DNA of 64,000 nucleotides from Ignavibacteria bacterium. Lineage in GTDB: Bacteria > Bacteroidota > Ignavibacteria > Tepidaquicellales > Tepidaquicellaceae. Location of the stretch: assembly GCA_016716125.1 (NCBI GenBank), contig JADJWZ010000038.1, positions 1 to 64,000 on the forward strand. Direction: 5' to 3'. This document shows, piece by piece, positions 54,585 through 62,660 of the stretch. Below the pieces are notes generated by a model that was given only the letters and a program-made list of their open reading frames with translations, had not been told where the DNA came from and made no database searches. How positions within the stretch are numbered: position 1 is the stretch's first letter; every line of letters starts with the position of its first letter. The translations under genes and the position numbers were made by a program.

Positions 54585-54847
54585 TATTACCCACTCTATA
54601 CCTACTCACTCCTGAAACGAATATTAAATACTACATTCCGGAGCTGTAAAAGTTAATTTAACAATCTACGATGCACTTGGAAAAGAAATAAATTCTATGG
54701 TTAATACAAATCCGTTACCCGGAGAATATCAGTTCTGAAGGAACGGGAAAAATTAATATGGAAATAATATTCCGGGCAGCGCTTACTTTTATAAACTGAA
54801 TGCGTGGAATAATTTTAGCGAAACAAAGAGAATGTTTTTGCTGAAAT
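54585..54847 (+). pseudogene. Remnant of a T9SS C-terminal sorting domain
   Basis: Plus-strand frames give YYPLYTY, then PETNIKYYIPEL, then (shifted) VNLTIYDALGKEINSMVNTN, GEYQF, and after two stops GSAYFYKLNAWNNFSETKRM. This is the order of a PNPFNP-type sorting domain, as in the intact protein ending at 62494. One frame change and two nonsense codons make it dead; the cargo part of the gene is gone. Confidence 0.75.
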
Positions 54848-54964
54848 GTCCAATGTTCATAGTCCATTACTCCTTGTTCATTATTTTTGACAAATCTGTG
54901 ACATACAGAAACTTCAGAATTTTTATTTTTGATCAGAAATAATTAATAATTAAAAGGAGTAATC
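54848..54964. other. Non-coding gap with short TTCA-rich repeats
   Basis: CCAATGTTCATAGTCCATTA and neighbours echo the TCAATG repeats of 55711-55800. No gene or structured RNA is evident. It leads into a strong Shine-Dalgarno at 54955-54959. Confidence 0.4.
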
Positions 54965-55036
54965 ATGTGTCACAATTTTATAAATCGTCCAGGACATGAT
55001 AACGGCAATTTTATTGACTTAAACAACCGACTATAA
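54965..55036 (+). CDS. Possible 23-aa small protein
   Basis: The ATG at 54965 follows AAAGGAGT by 5 nt, a canonical ribosome binding site. The peptide starts MCHNFINRPGHDNGNF and ends at TAA 55034-55036; it is hydrophilic and ends before the OM-protein gene at 55099. It may be a leader peptide, a real microprotein or the start of a lost gene. Only the binding site supports it. Confidence 0.35.
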   Translation: MCHNFINRPGHDNGNFIDLNNRL

Positions 55037-55098
55037 AGAATCAAAAATGTTTAATCTAAATAAAGGTCTGCAAAGACAAGAAAGGAGAAACTAACAGA

Positions 55099-55710
55099 AT
55101 GAAAACTTTAATTAATTTTATTATCCCTTTAATTTTATTTGCTGTAACAGGATTAACTTATCCTCAATCAAAAGGACAGGTTCATCTTGGAATAGGAAGC
55201 GCATTATTGAATGTATCAACTGTGTCAGGTAACACGGGTATAACAGGCAGCTTATTTAACAGTTATAACACCGGTACGGAAAATTCTAAAGTTACAACTT
55301 CAAGTTCATTTTCGTTTTTAGTGGGGTATTTTCCGGTTGACAGACTAAGAGCTGACGGAGGTTTCAGTATAAATGCTTACAAGCAATCCGATGCAGCAAT
55401 TTATTTTAATCTGGGTGCAAGATATTATTACTATTCGGATAAAAAAATAATGCTAAACGGCGGGGTGATAGGTAACTTCGGGATATCAAACGGTACTAAA
55501 AGACGGACATCAAATCTTTCCAGTACAGGAAGTGATAACAAGAATCCTATCAATTTGAATATTGTACCGATTGAATTTCAGTACTGGCCGTTTGAAGGAG
55601 GAGGACTTACAACTGATTTCACATACACCTGGATCTTCCTGAACGGAGGGGATAAGAATAAAGAAAAATCATTTGGGCTTAATGTCGGACTGCTCATAAG
55701 ATTGAATTAA
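55099..55710 (+). CDS. Outer-membrane beta-barrel-like protein
   Basis: A 203-residue protein with signal peptide FIIPLILFAVTGLTYPQS. The mature part is Gly-, Ser- and Tyr-rich with alternating strands (FSFLVGYF, GARYYYYSD, LMLNGGV-like), ending KSFGLNVGLLIRLN, the usual form of an OmpA/PorT-like barrel ending in alternating hydrophobics. A good ribosome binding site (AAAGGAGAA) is 10 nt upstream. Ligand or partner unknown. It is the first of three cell-envelope genes. Confidence 0.65.
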   Translation: MKTLINFIIPLILFAVTGLTYPQSKGQVHLGIGSALLNVSTVSGNTGITGSLFNSYNTGTENSKVTTSSSFSFLVGYFPVDRLRADGGFSINAYKQSDAAIYFNLGARYYYYSDKKIMLNGGVIGNFGISNGTKRRTSNLSSTGSDNKNPINLNIVPIEFQYWPFEGGGLTTDFTYTWIFLNGGDKNKEKSFGLNVGLLIRLN

Positions 55711-55800
55711 ATCAATGTTCAATGATCAATGTTCAATGATCAATGTTCAAGCAATGTTCAATGATCAATGTCATGGAAGTTCAATGAGCAATTTCTGTTA
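55711..55800. repeat. Tandem TCAATGTTCAATGA repeat
   Basis: Units of TCAATGTTCAATGA repeat four to five times with small changes directly after the outer-membrane gene. Units are internally redundant (TCAATG). No coding capacity. The rest of the gap to 56063 is AT-rich with nothing recognised. Confidence 0.65.
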
Positions 55801-56063
55801 ATTAAGTCAATGTTCACTTTTCACATGTTATTTTTTCAATTACATGACAATTATAAATTTATTAAACTTTAATATTACATATAAAAAAATTAAAATGACA
55901 ACTGGAAATTTCTTAAACAGTAATTTTACAGAAAAGATAAAAAGAAGATTAAAATGAAAAAAGCATCGGACTCCCATTAAACAAAATTTAATTAAGATTG
56001 GAACAGCCTTCGGGTTTATACTTTTTTTTAATTAGATATTTTAAAAAATTAAATAAAATCGTG

Positions 56064-56759
56064 ATGAAAAACTTCTTTACTTTAGTTGTCTTATCATTAC
56101 TGTTCACAGCTTCCGGAGCTTTACCGCAGGATGGTAAAATGAATTACGGGATCTTTTCCGGTGTAAGCCTTAATACAAATTCCTTTGAGTATGAAACCGG
56201 AAGCAGTTTTCTTGACACTTCATATACCAATGAGATCAAACCTGCTTTTAATATAGGATTATTCCTGACATATAGTTTCGTCAGAAATTTCAGCCTGAAG
56301 GTTCAGGGACAGTATGCAAATAAAGGAGGAGAAACAAATTCGAACACTTACCTTCTCTCAAATACCACATATATTAACAGGACATACACCAGTAAGATCA
56401 ACTATCTTCAGTTCTCTTTACTTCCTCAGCTGAATATCCCTTTTAGTAAAACTTCAGATGAAAGCAAAGTATACTTCAATGCAGGCGGATATTTATCAGT
56501 AAAGCTCAGTGCATCAGAAAATATTGAAAACCGGACTATTACTCAGCAGCTCATAATAGATAAAGACATTACCAATGATGTTTCAGGAAGTGATGGCGGA
56601 TTAATATTTGCTGCAGGTATAATTTATAAAGGATTTCTTTTTGACATTAGATATGATCCGGGACTGTCGGACATAACGGATAATCCGGTTTTAAAAGATG
56701 CTGTCAGCATCAAAAACAGAAGCCTGAATTTTTCTTTAGGCTGGATAGGAGGATTTTAA
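56064..56759 (+). CDS. PorT-like outer-membrane beta-barrel protein
   Basis: A protein of about 231 residues. The frame opens at 55998, but the Met at 56064 starts a proper signal peptide (FFTLVVLSLLFTASGALPQD), so that start is preferred. The mature part has barrel-like strands (FNIGLFLTYSFVRNFSLKVQ, YLQFSLLPQLNIPF) and AGGYLSVKLS, the pattern of the outer-membrane beta-barrel (PorT/OMP_b-brl_2) family common in Bacteroidetes. It is followed after 1 nt by a lipoprotein gene, so the two are co-transcribed. Confidence 0.72.
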   Translation: MKNFFTLVVLSLLFTASGALPQDGKMNYGIFSGVSLNTNSFEYETGSSFLDTSYTNEIKPAFNIGLFLTYSFVRNFSLKVQGQYANKGGETNSNTYLLSNTTYINRTYTSKINYLQFSLLPQLNIPFSKTSDESKVYFNAGGYLSVKLSASENIENRTITQQLIIDKDITNDVSGSDGGLIFAAGIIYKGFLFDIRYDPGLSDITDNPVLKDAVSIKNRSLNFSLGWIGGF

Positions 56760-56760
56760 A

Positions 56761-57180
56761 ATGAAAAAACTCAAAAGCATTCTTGTTGTTTCAGTAATAT
56801 TTTATGTATCAGTTGCTTTATATACAGGTTGTGAAACTTCAATTACGAAAATAGTACCATACAGCGGTAACTGGAATTTTTCTTTCAGCAGTTCAAACGG
56901 AACAACGCTCTCTAATGCAACCGTTTCAATTCAAGACACCGGAGACTTCTGCAAACAGTTTACAGTTATCGGCTCCGGTGTTGTATTCTTTGTTCAGGGA
57001 GATGTTGATGGTAACGGTCAGATCACAGGAGGATTTTCCAACAGCTGTTCCGGGCCAGTTTCCGGCAATATCAGCGGAACATTTACAGAGCTCATGGGAG
57101 CAGGATACGGTGCAGGGACTTTCACGGATACACTTCAGAATCCCGCTTTTAAGGGAACATGGGAAGCCCGAAGGAATTAA
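56761..57180 (+). CDS. Small lipoprotein, unknown function
   Basis: A 139-residue lipoprotein with lipobox VALYTGC (Cys24). The mature domain is a small beta-rich fold (WNFSFSSSNGTTLSNATVSI, GDVDGNGQITGGF, NISGTFTELMGAGYGAGTF) resembling lipocalin/avidin-like eight-strand barrels in rhythm only. It has two cysteines (CKQF and SCSG) that could form a disulfide. Directly behind the PorT-like barrel gene; a barrel-lipoprotein pair is plausible. Confidence 0.65.
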   Translation: MKKLKSILVVSVIFYVSVALYTGCETSITKIVPYSGNWNFSFSSSNGTTLSNATVSIQDTGDFCKQFTVIGSGVVFFVQGDVDGNGQITGGFSNSCSGPVSGNISGTFTELMGAGYGAGTFTDTLQNPAFKGTWEARRN

Positions 57181-57631
57181 ATGATACTGAAATCATAGAA
57201 ATGAAAACAAGCAGCGGAGACTGACTCAGAAGCCGCGGTTGGTGGATGAAGTTAATAGTTTGAATTGGCTTTTTCATATTTATAATTTGTAATTTGAAAT
57301 TTTTAATTGCTATTCAGATGTTGCTTCATCCGCCAACCGCCGTAATGCCTGACGAATATAGCCCAAGATAGAGTCACATTAGTCGCCAGAAAATTTTGCA
57401 TTTGCTTCAATCCGTGAATCCGTATGAATTTATAGATCCGTAAATTAAAAGCCCAAGATCCGTCTTTCCCGATTCCGGAATCATCGATATGAAAATGTCC
57501 CGGTTTCTTCCGGCTGTTACCTGTAATTTCAATTTTTTGAAATTTATTTCAGTAGATCTTATTTTTTATTTATTCATTTTTGTCTCTGTCCCGTTTTTTG
57601 TGAAATATTTTTCACTTTTTGAAATTTTTTT
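57181..57631. other. Gap holding a fold-back repeat
   Basis: No gene is seen. The gap contains the fold-back at 57233-57342 (listed separately), the low-complexity TAATTTGTAATTTGAAATT string at 57283-57311 inside its loop, and unremarkable sequence up to the 21-bp array. Confidence 0.5.
57233..57342. repeat. Fold-back repeat GCGGTTGGTGGATGAAG
   Basis: Arm 1 (57233-57253) has GCGGTTGGTGGATGAAG; arm 2 (57322-57342) is CTTCATCCGCCAACCGC, its reverse complement with one change. About 70 nt of AT-rich low-complexity DNA form the loop. A third arm-like copy is at 58555-58590. The structure suggests a non-autonomous mobile repeat. Confidence 0.7.
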
Positions 57632-58087
57632 CTATTTTCTGTAAATTATTTTACCTTCAGTCTCCATTTCTTTACCTTTAGTCTCCATTTCTTTACCTTC
57701 AGTCCTCATTTCTTTACCTTCAGTCTTCATTTCTTTACCTTCAGTCTCCATTTCTTTACCTTCAGTCTTCATTTCTTTATCTTCAGTCTTCATTTCTTTA
57801 CCTTCAGTCTTCATTTCTTTACCTTCAGTCTTCATTTCTTTACCTTCAGTCTTCATTTCTTTTCCTTCAGTCTCCATTTCTATACCTTCAGTCTCCATTT
57901 CTTTACCTTCAGTCTCCATTTCTTTGTCTTCATTGAAAATTATTTCACATTCGCTCTTCATTATTTTGTTATCACTCTTCATTATTTTGTTTTCACCCTT
58001 CATTATTTTGTTGTTAGTCTTCATTATTTTGTTTTCACTCTTCATTATTTTGTTTTCACTCTTCATTATTTTACTTTCACTCCTCAT
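57632..58087 (-). CDS. Possible heptad-repeat protein (KIMKSEN / KEMETEG)
   Basis: A minus-strand frame of 151 codons is made almost entirely of seven-residue repeats: first about seven of the type KSENKIM, then about thirteen of the type ETEGKEM. The result is a highly charged, probably helical chain with Met or Ile in every repeat. No signal peptide, no Shine-Dalgarno and no family. All three plus-strand frames through the main repeat are also open, so the open frame itself proves nothing. It may be non-coding repeat DNA. Confidence 0.3.
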   Translation of the reverse strand: MRSESKIMKSENKIMKSENKIMKTNNKIMKGENKIMKSDNKIMKSECEIIFNEDKEMETEGKEMETEGIEMETEGKEMKTEGKEMKTEGKEMKTEGKEMKTEDKEMKTEGKEMETEGKEMKTEGKEMRTEGKEMETKGKEMETEGKIIYRK

Positions 58088-58240
58088 TATTTTACTTTCA
58101 CTTCTCTTAATTTAACATTCTCTTCTCTTAATTTGATGTTCTCCTTTCTTTGTTTGACGTTCTCCCTTTTTTGTTTGACATTCATACTTCTTTATTTAAT
58201 TTTCACTTTTCATTTTCTCAATTCTCCACTTCTTTTTTCA
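57650..58240. repeat. 21-bp tandem repeat array, about 28 units
   Basis: Two related 21-bp units follow each other: TTCAGTCTCCATTTCTTTACC (57650 to about 57930) and TTATTTTGTTTTCACTCTTCA-like (57950 to about 58090). The period of 21 continues in decayed units (TTAATTTGATGTTCTCC..., TTTGTTTGACGTTCTCC...) up to about 58240. There are no spacers, so it is not CRISPR. The period equals two helical turns and seven codons. Confidence 0.85.
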
Positions 58241-58675
58241 GATAACATAACTCTTTATTAAGTATCACCGTCGCTTTAATCAGAATTAACAGTCCTTTGT
58301 TTAATACAGCTGACACTTCGCATCACATTGATCATTCTTCATTTGATTTTACACTTTCTATTAACTGTGTTGTTATCTCTTTATATCTGACTCCGCATTT
58401 ATTGTTTTGTTTTGAGATTTCTCATTTTCTGATCCGCATTCCTTAATTTCACCACTCCCTATTATTATATGTGAATTTTTAGATTTTATTTTTCATTTGT
58501 CCTCCCTATATAATAATATACTGGCGGGTGACGTTCCCACGAGTTTATGCACTACAGCGGTTGGTGGATGAAGCAACACCTACCGCGGTTTCTATATATT
58601 TTGTGTAACAGATAAATTAAATTTGAACAATTTATTTTTAAAACTGATCAGCTTATATTGCTATAAATGTCTTAA
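58241..58675. other. Gap with promoter-like and repeat DNA
   Basis: No gene is recognised. The string CATTTGTCCTCC lies near 58496 and a hairpin repeat at 58555-58590 (separate entry). The last 80 nt before the glycosyltransferase are AT-rich and could hold its promoter. Confidence 0.4.
58555..58590. repeat. Hairpin copy of the GCGGTTGGTGGATGAAG repeat
   Basis: The arms GCGGTTGGTG and CACCTACCGC (one mismatch) enclose GATGAAGCAA. The left part matches the fold-back arms at 57233 and 57322, including the CAACA extension of the second arm. It shows that the repeat is dispersed. Confidence 0.6.
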
Positions 58676-60133
58676 TTGAAAAACCATACTATATTTATAA
58701 TTCTTTTTTTTACTTTACTGCTTCGCCTTTACCACATAACTTTTCCTGTCATAGGGTGGCACTCATGGAGGCAGGCAGATACTGCAGCTATTGCAAGAAA
58801 CTTTTCACAGGAGGAACAAAATATACTATATCCTCAAATTGACTGGGGAGGAGAAACTGAAGGATATGTTGAATCTGAATTTCAAATTTATCCGTTCCTG
58901 GTTTCCCTTTTTTATGATGTCTTCGGCATTAACGAATTTTTTGGGAGATTGCTCTCAGTCATTTTTTCCGTCTTTACCGTTTATGGAATTTACTTATTAG
59001 TAAGAAAGATTATTAATGAGAATACTGCCTTATGGTCGGCATTTATCTATGCTGTATTACCATTAAATATTTTTTTTGGCAGGGCATTTATGCCCGAATC
59101 CGCAATGCTAATGTGCACCGTATACGGAATTTATTTCTTTGTTAAGTATGTCTATGAGGATAAACTGATTGATTATTTCCTGTCGCTTTTATTTATTACC
59201 CTCGCAGCCTTAATAAAACTTCCTGAATTGTATCTGGGGTTGCCTTTAGCCTATCTCTGCTACAAGAAATTTGGTAATGGATTTATATCACAATGGAGAG
59301 TTTGGTTATTTGCTTTTTCAGTATTACTGATAGTTGGCGCCTGGTATTATCATGCACATCAGCTTCATATGCAGACCGGCTTAACCTTCAGTATATGGAA
59401 TGCAGGTAAGGATAAATGGGGTATGATTGATCCTTTACTTACTGTAAAATTCTATAATGATATTTTTTTCAAGAGTATAGCCGAAAGACATTTGACTTAT
59501 CCGGCATTTATTGTTTTTCTATGGGGCGTATTAATAAAGCGTAAGTATAATTTAGAACGGGTTTTTGACTGGTGGCTTTTAGGAATGATCGTTTTTATTT
59601 TTCTGGCTCCGCAGGCACATCTGAGTCAGGAATATTATCAATTACCCTTTAATATTCCTGCTTCGGTTTTTATAGGAAAAGTATTTGCTTCTTATATTAA
59701 TGTTTCAGACCTGACAACAAGTTTTCGCAAGAGTAAATTTGCCGTCACATTTTTGGGGCTTTGTCTTATCAGTATTTTTATTTTAAGTTTTTTAAGAATG
59801 CAAAACTTTATGAAAAGTGAGACAATGGATGCAACGGTTTTTAAAATGGTAAATGATGTCAAAGAATGCTCAGAGAAGGAAGAAAAATTTATCACCTTTT
59901 CAGATAATAATCCTGTTATACTCTATATTATTAACAGAAAAGGATGGGTGGCATCTTCGTCAGAACTTAACGGCCAATTTATAAAGGAAAGAGAAACTAA
60001 AGGAGCCGCCTTTATTATAGGTGAAAAGTCTGTATTAAAAAATAATGAGGAAAGAGTTAGTCTTGAAAAAATAAAAGCTGAAAATATAATTATCAAAGAC
60101 ACTCCGGAATATTTCATCATAAAGTTAAACTAG
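58676..60133 (+). CDS. GT39-like membrane glycosyltransferase
   Basis: A 485-residue integral membrane protein with about ten TM segments and a C-terminal soluble part (from about 395). Residues 24-46 (PVIGWHSWRQADTAAIARNF) are the first periplasmic loop with an acidic residue, typical of ArnT/PMT-type (GT39/PMT_2) enzymes that move a sugar from a lipid-linked donor. FFGRAFMPESAMLMCTVYG fits the later loop. The frame starts with TTG; the ATG 9 nt before it is followed by a stop, so TTG stands, though without a clear ribosome binding site. Upstream and downstream are repeats. The acceptor (lipid, glycan or protein) is unknown. Confidence 0.8.
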   Translation: MKNHTIFIILFFTLLLRLYHITFPVIGWHSWRQADTAAIARNFSQEEQNILYPQIDWGGETEGYVESEFQIYPFLVSLFYDVFGINEFFGRLLSVIFSVFTVYGIYLLVRKIINENTALWSAFIYAVLPLNIFFGRAFMPESAMLMCTVYGIYFFVKYVYEDKLIDYFLSLLFITLAALIKLPELYLGLPLAYLCYKKFGNGFISQWRVWLFAFSVLLIVGAWYYHAHQLHMQTGLTFSIWNAGKDKWGMIDPLLTVKFYNDIFFKSIAERHLTYPAFIVFLWGVLIKRKYNLERVFDWWLLGMIVFIFLAPQAHLSQEYYQLPFNIPASVFIGKVFASYINVSDLTTSFRKSKFAVTFLGLCLISIFILSFLRMQNFMKSETMDATVFKMVNDVKECSEKEEKFITFSDNNPVILYIINRKGWVASSSELNGQFIKERETKGAAFIIGEKSVLKNNEERVSLEKIKAENIIIKDTPEYFIIKLN

Positions 60134-60154
60134 AATCTTCATCCCTGCTTCTCT

Positions 60155-60250
60155 CCGCTGCTGTTGGGTTGATCAAAAAGTTTACACAATGTATGTTATA
60201 AATTTTATAAATCAGGATAGCAAACTTTTTGAAATACCTACAACGGCGAG
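60155..60250. repeat. Fold-back repeat CCGCTGCTGTTGG...CAAAAAGTTT
   Basis: Arm 1 (60155-60185) reads CCGCTGCTGTTGG then CAAAAAGTTT. Arm 2 (60219-60249) reads GCAAACTTTTTG then CCTACAACGGCG, an imperfect reverse complement. About 33 nt separate them. A single arm recurs at 63856-63890. Confidence 0.65.
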
Positions 60251-60545
60251 AAATGAAAATCCTCCCGCAAATTTTATTTTAAATTATAACACAAATACTT
60301 AATTGTAACAATAAAAAAAATGAACTCATGGAATCGGAGTTTAACATATGTCTTCTCTGCTTTTGACTTAAAGTTTATAAACGCATATTTTATTTTATAA
60401 TGTAAAAGTTTTAAAATATTAAAGTCAGGACAAACCTTCATAAATATTCAGCCGGGTAATAGTTGAAATTCTAAATCGCGGTTGATAATAAATAATATTT
60501 TTTAAGTGGAAAGTTATTTTAATAAAAGTTATTTTATTTTCATAC

Positions 60546-60613
60546 TTGTAATTTGAAAGTAGATTACTTACTACTATCTACTAACTATTAACTATTAACT
60601 ATTAACTATTAGT
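60546..60613. repeat. TAACTATTAAC low-complexity repeat
   Basis: TTGTAATTTGAAAGTAG is followed by TACTATCTACTAACTATTAA and further TAACTATTAAC units. The mirror arrangement (TTAGTAGTTAGTAG, then TTTGTAATTTTTAATTTGAA) is found at 62493-62568, so the gene between is bracketed by inverted copies. Confidence 0.6.
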
Positions 60614-60679
60614 TTTCAATAAAGAGAATATTTAGTTAAGTTCATTGTAAACAATTTATTTTATAATATAAATGATCAA

Positions 60680-62494
60680 ATGAAAATGAAAAATTTTATA
60701 TTAGTTTTAATTTTAATATTGAACATTTCCGGTATTGCAATCTGTGACAAGCCGGATTTATTTAATCACAAAAATACTACAGATCAAAGCTATCACATCA
60801 TCCCGGATGTAATGAATAAAGTACAGGTCCTTGAAAGCGACAGAGGAAATACGCAGGCTAAAATATATGATGCTGATTCGCTGCCTGTATTCTCTGGTTT
60901 TCCTGAAGTTGTCAACGGACAGTCAACTGAAGGCGGAATTTATTGTCAGATGGATGCTGACAGTGATCTGGAAATAGTATATGGAATTGGACTTACAATT
61001 CAGGCATGGAATATTGATAGCAGCGCCGTAACGGGCTGGCCGAAAACTCTGTCTTATAATACGCAGGGAGCTCCGGCTTACGGAGATATTGACGGAGACG
61101 GAGAAGCGGAGATAGTTATAGGAACTGCCAACGTCACAGGTGTTCTGGGAATTCTTTATGCTTTTGAAAAAGACGGAACTCCTGTTACGGGATTTCCAAT
61201 TAATAACGGCGGCTCTGCCAGATCTGTTGTACTCTGTGATCTGGATATGGACGGCAGTCTGGAAATTATTACAACTAAAAGGCTTTCTTCTGCAGGTGAG
61301 ATATATGTATTCAAAGGAGACGGTACAATGTTTCCGGGCTGGCCAAAATCAATAAATCATGTTCCGGCTTCAAGTTCGGCGGCAGGTGATATTAACGGTG
61401 ACGGTATTCCGGAAATTATATCGGAATCTTACACTAGTCTTTATGCATGGGACAGGAACGGAAATCCTATAACGGGTTTTCCGTTTATTCTGCCAAACGG
61501 AGACGTGAATTCCTATTCTTCTCCCGTGCTTGCGGACGTGGATGGTGATAATATCAGGGAAATTATTTTCGGCTCGCATCAGACCGGCGGCGCGGGTCTG
61601 GGTTATCTTTATATTTTAAAAAATGACGGGACATTAATGCCGAACTGGCCGAAGACCACGGCATACTGGATCTATGGTCCTCCGGTTTTAGGTTACGTGA
61701 ATGATGATAATGTAATAGACATAGTAGTCGGAGATCAGATCGGCGGCGCATTGATCAATCATATTTACGCCTGGGATAAAAACGGAAATGTCCTTAGCGG
61801 ATTTCCCATAGGACCTGTTAATGCTGTGAACAATCAGGTAGCTCTCGGAGATATTGACAATGACGGCAGGCTTGAACTTATAGTTGATGATAACACACAG
61901 GAAAGCGGAATGGGAAAATATTCAGCGTTTAATCACGACGGCACGCCTTTATCCGGCTGGCCGCTTCCGACTTCGGGAACTACAATCTTTAACATGCCTT
62001 GTCTCACTGATCTGAATAATGACGGAATTCTGGATATCGTCGGCGCAGGTATTACTTTATTCGGCAGCAATCAGACAAGCGTTTATTTCTGGAATGCAGG
62101 AGTAAATTATGATGCATCGAAAATAGTAAATCCTGTCTTTCAGTTTAATGTAAGACACAACGGAGTTTTCGGTGACAATAATATTGTTTCAGTTGGAAAT
62201 CCGGATAATGAAGTTGTATCCGGATTTACACTTCATCAGAATTTTCCTAACCCGTTTAACCCGGCAACCAATCTTGAATTTGCAATACCGGAAAAAGGAT
62301 TTGTCACTTTGAAAGTTTATGATATTCTCGGCAATGAAGTAACAACTTTAATGAATCAAAACCTTTCGCCCGGAAACTATCAGGCGCAATGGAACGGAGA
62401 AGGTTTTGCAAGCGGTGTTTATTTTTATGAATTGTCAGTAACAGGTCTGTCAGCAAAATTTAAAGAAACGAAGAGAATGCTCTTATTAAAATAG
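60680..62494 (+). CDS. FG-GAP-like repeat protein with T9SS sorting domain
   Basis: A 604-residue exported protein. The signal peptide is FILVLILILNISGIAICD. From about residue 85 to 470 there are seven or so beta-propeller repeats of the FG-GAP/VCBS type with calcium-binding DxDxDG-like turns (DIDGDGEAEIVIG, DLDMDGSLEIITT, DINGDGIPEIISE, DVDGDNIREIIFG, DIDNDGRLELIVD). The C-terminus (QNFPNPFNPATNLEFAIPEK, LKVYDILGNEVTTL, ETKRMLLLK) is a type A T9SS sorting domain. It is probably displayed on or released from the surface. Ligand unknown. Bracketed by inverted repeats. Confidence 0.9.
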   Translation: MKMKNFILVLILILNISGIAICDKPDLFNHKNTTDQSYHIIPDVMNKVQVLESDRGNTQAKIYDADSLPVFSGFPEVVNGQSTEGGIYCQMDADSDLEIVYGIGLTIQAWNIDSSAVTGWPKTLSYNTQGAPAYGDIDGDGEAEIVIGTANVTGVLGILYAFEKDGTPVTGFPINNGGSARSVVLCDLDMDGSLEIITTKRLSSAGEIYVFKGDGTMFPGWPKSINHVPASSSAAGDINGDGIPEIISESYTSLYAWDRNGNPITGFPFILPNGDVNSYSSPVLADVDGDNIREIIFGSHQTGGAGLGYLYILKNDGTLMPNWPKTTAYWIYGPPVLGYVNDDNVIDIVVGDQIGGALINHIYAWDKNGNVLSGFPIGPVNAVNNQVALGDIDNDGRLELIVDDNTQESGMGKYSAFNHDGTPLSGWPLPTSGTTIFNMPCLTDLNNDGILDIVGAGITLFGSNQTSVYFWNAGVNYDASKIVNPVFQFNVRHNGVFGDNNIVSVGNPDNEVVSGFTLHQNFPNPFNPATNLEFAIPEKGFVTLKVYDILGNEVTTLMNQNLSPGNYQAQWNGEGFASGVYFYELSVTGLSAKFKETKRMLLLK

Positions 62495-62568
62495 TTAGTA
62501 GTTAGTAGTTAATATTTGATAGTTCATATCTGTCATTTGTAATTTTTAATTTGAAATTTGAAATTGCT
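62493..62568. repeat. Inverted partner of the 60546-60613 repeat
   Basis: TAGTTAGTAGTTAGTAGTTA is followed by ATTTGTAATTTTTAATTTG and GAAATTTGAAATTGC. This is the reverse-complement order of the upstream tract. It overlaps the stop codon of the FG-GAP-like gene. Confidence 0.55.
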
Positions 62569-62660
62569 TTTTTAATGAGGCTGCTGGTCTGTCTAACTAC
62601 ACGGTAAAATAATTTTCTCCTGCATAAGCAGTCTAATTTATTTGAATGAAAGAAGACGAA

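Larger units (their letters stand above)
60134..60679. other. Gap with fold-back and TAACTATTAAC repeats
   Basis: No gene is visible. It holds the fold-back 60155-60250 and the low-complexity tract 60546-60613, both listed separately; between them (60251-60545) is AT-rich DNA in which I see nothing. Confidence 0.5.

Noticed and set aside
55998..56063. Upstream start of the PorT-like barrel gene
   Set aside because: Only the Met at 56064 places a signal peptide at the N-terminus.
57650..58240. CRISPR array
   Set aside because: Units are 21 bp and directly adjacent, with no spacers and gradual decay at one end; no cas genes are present in the window.
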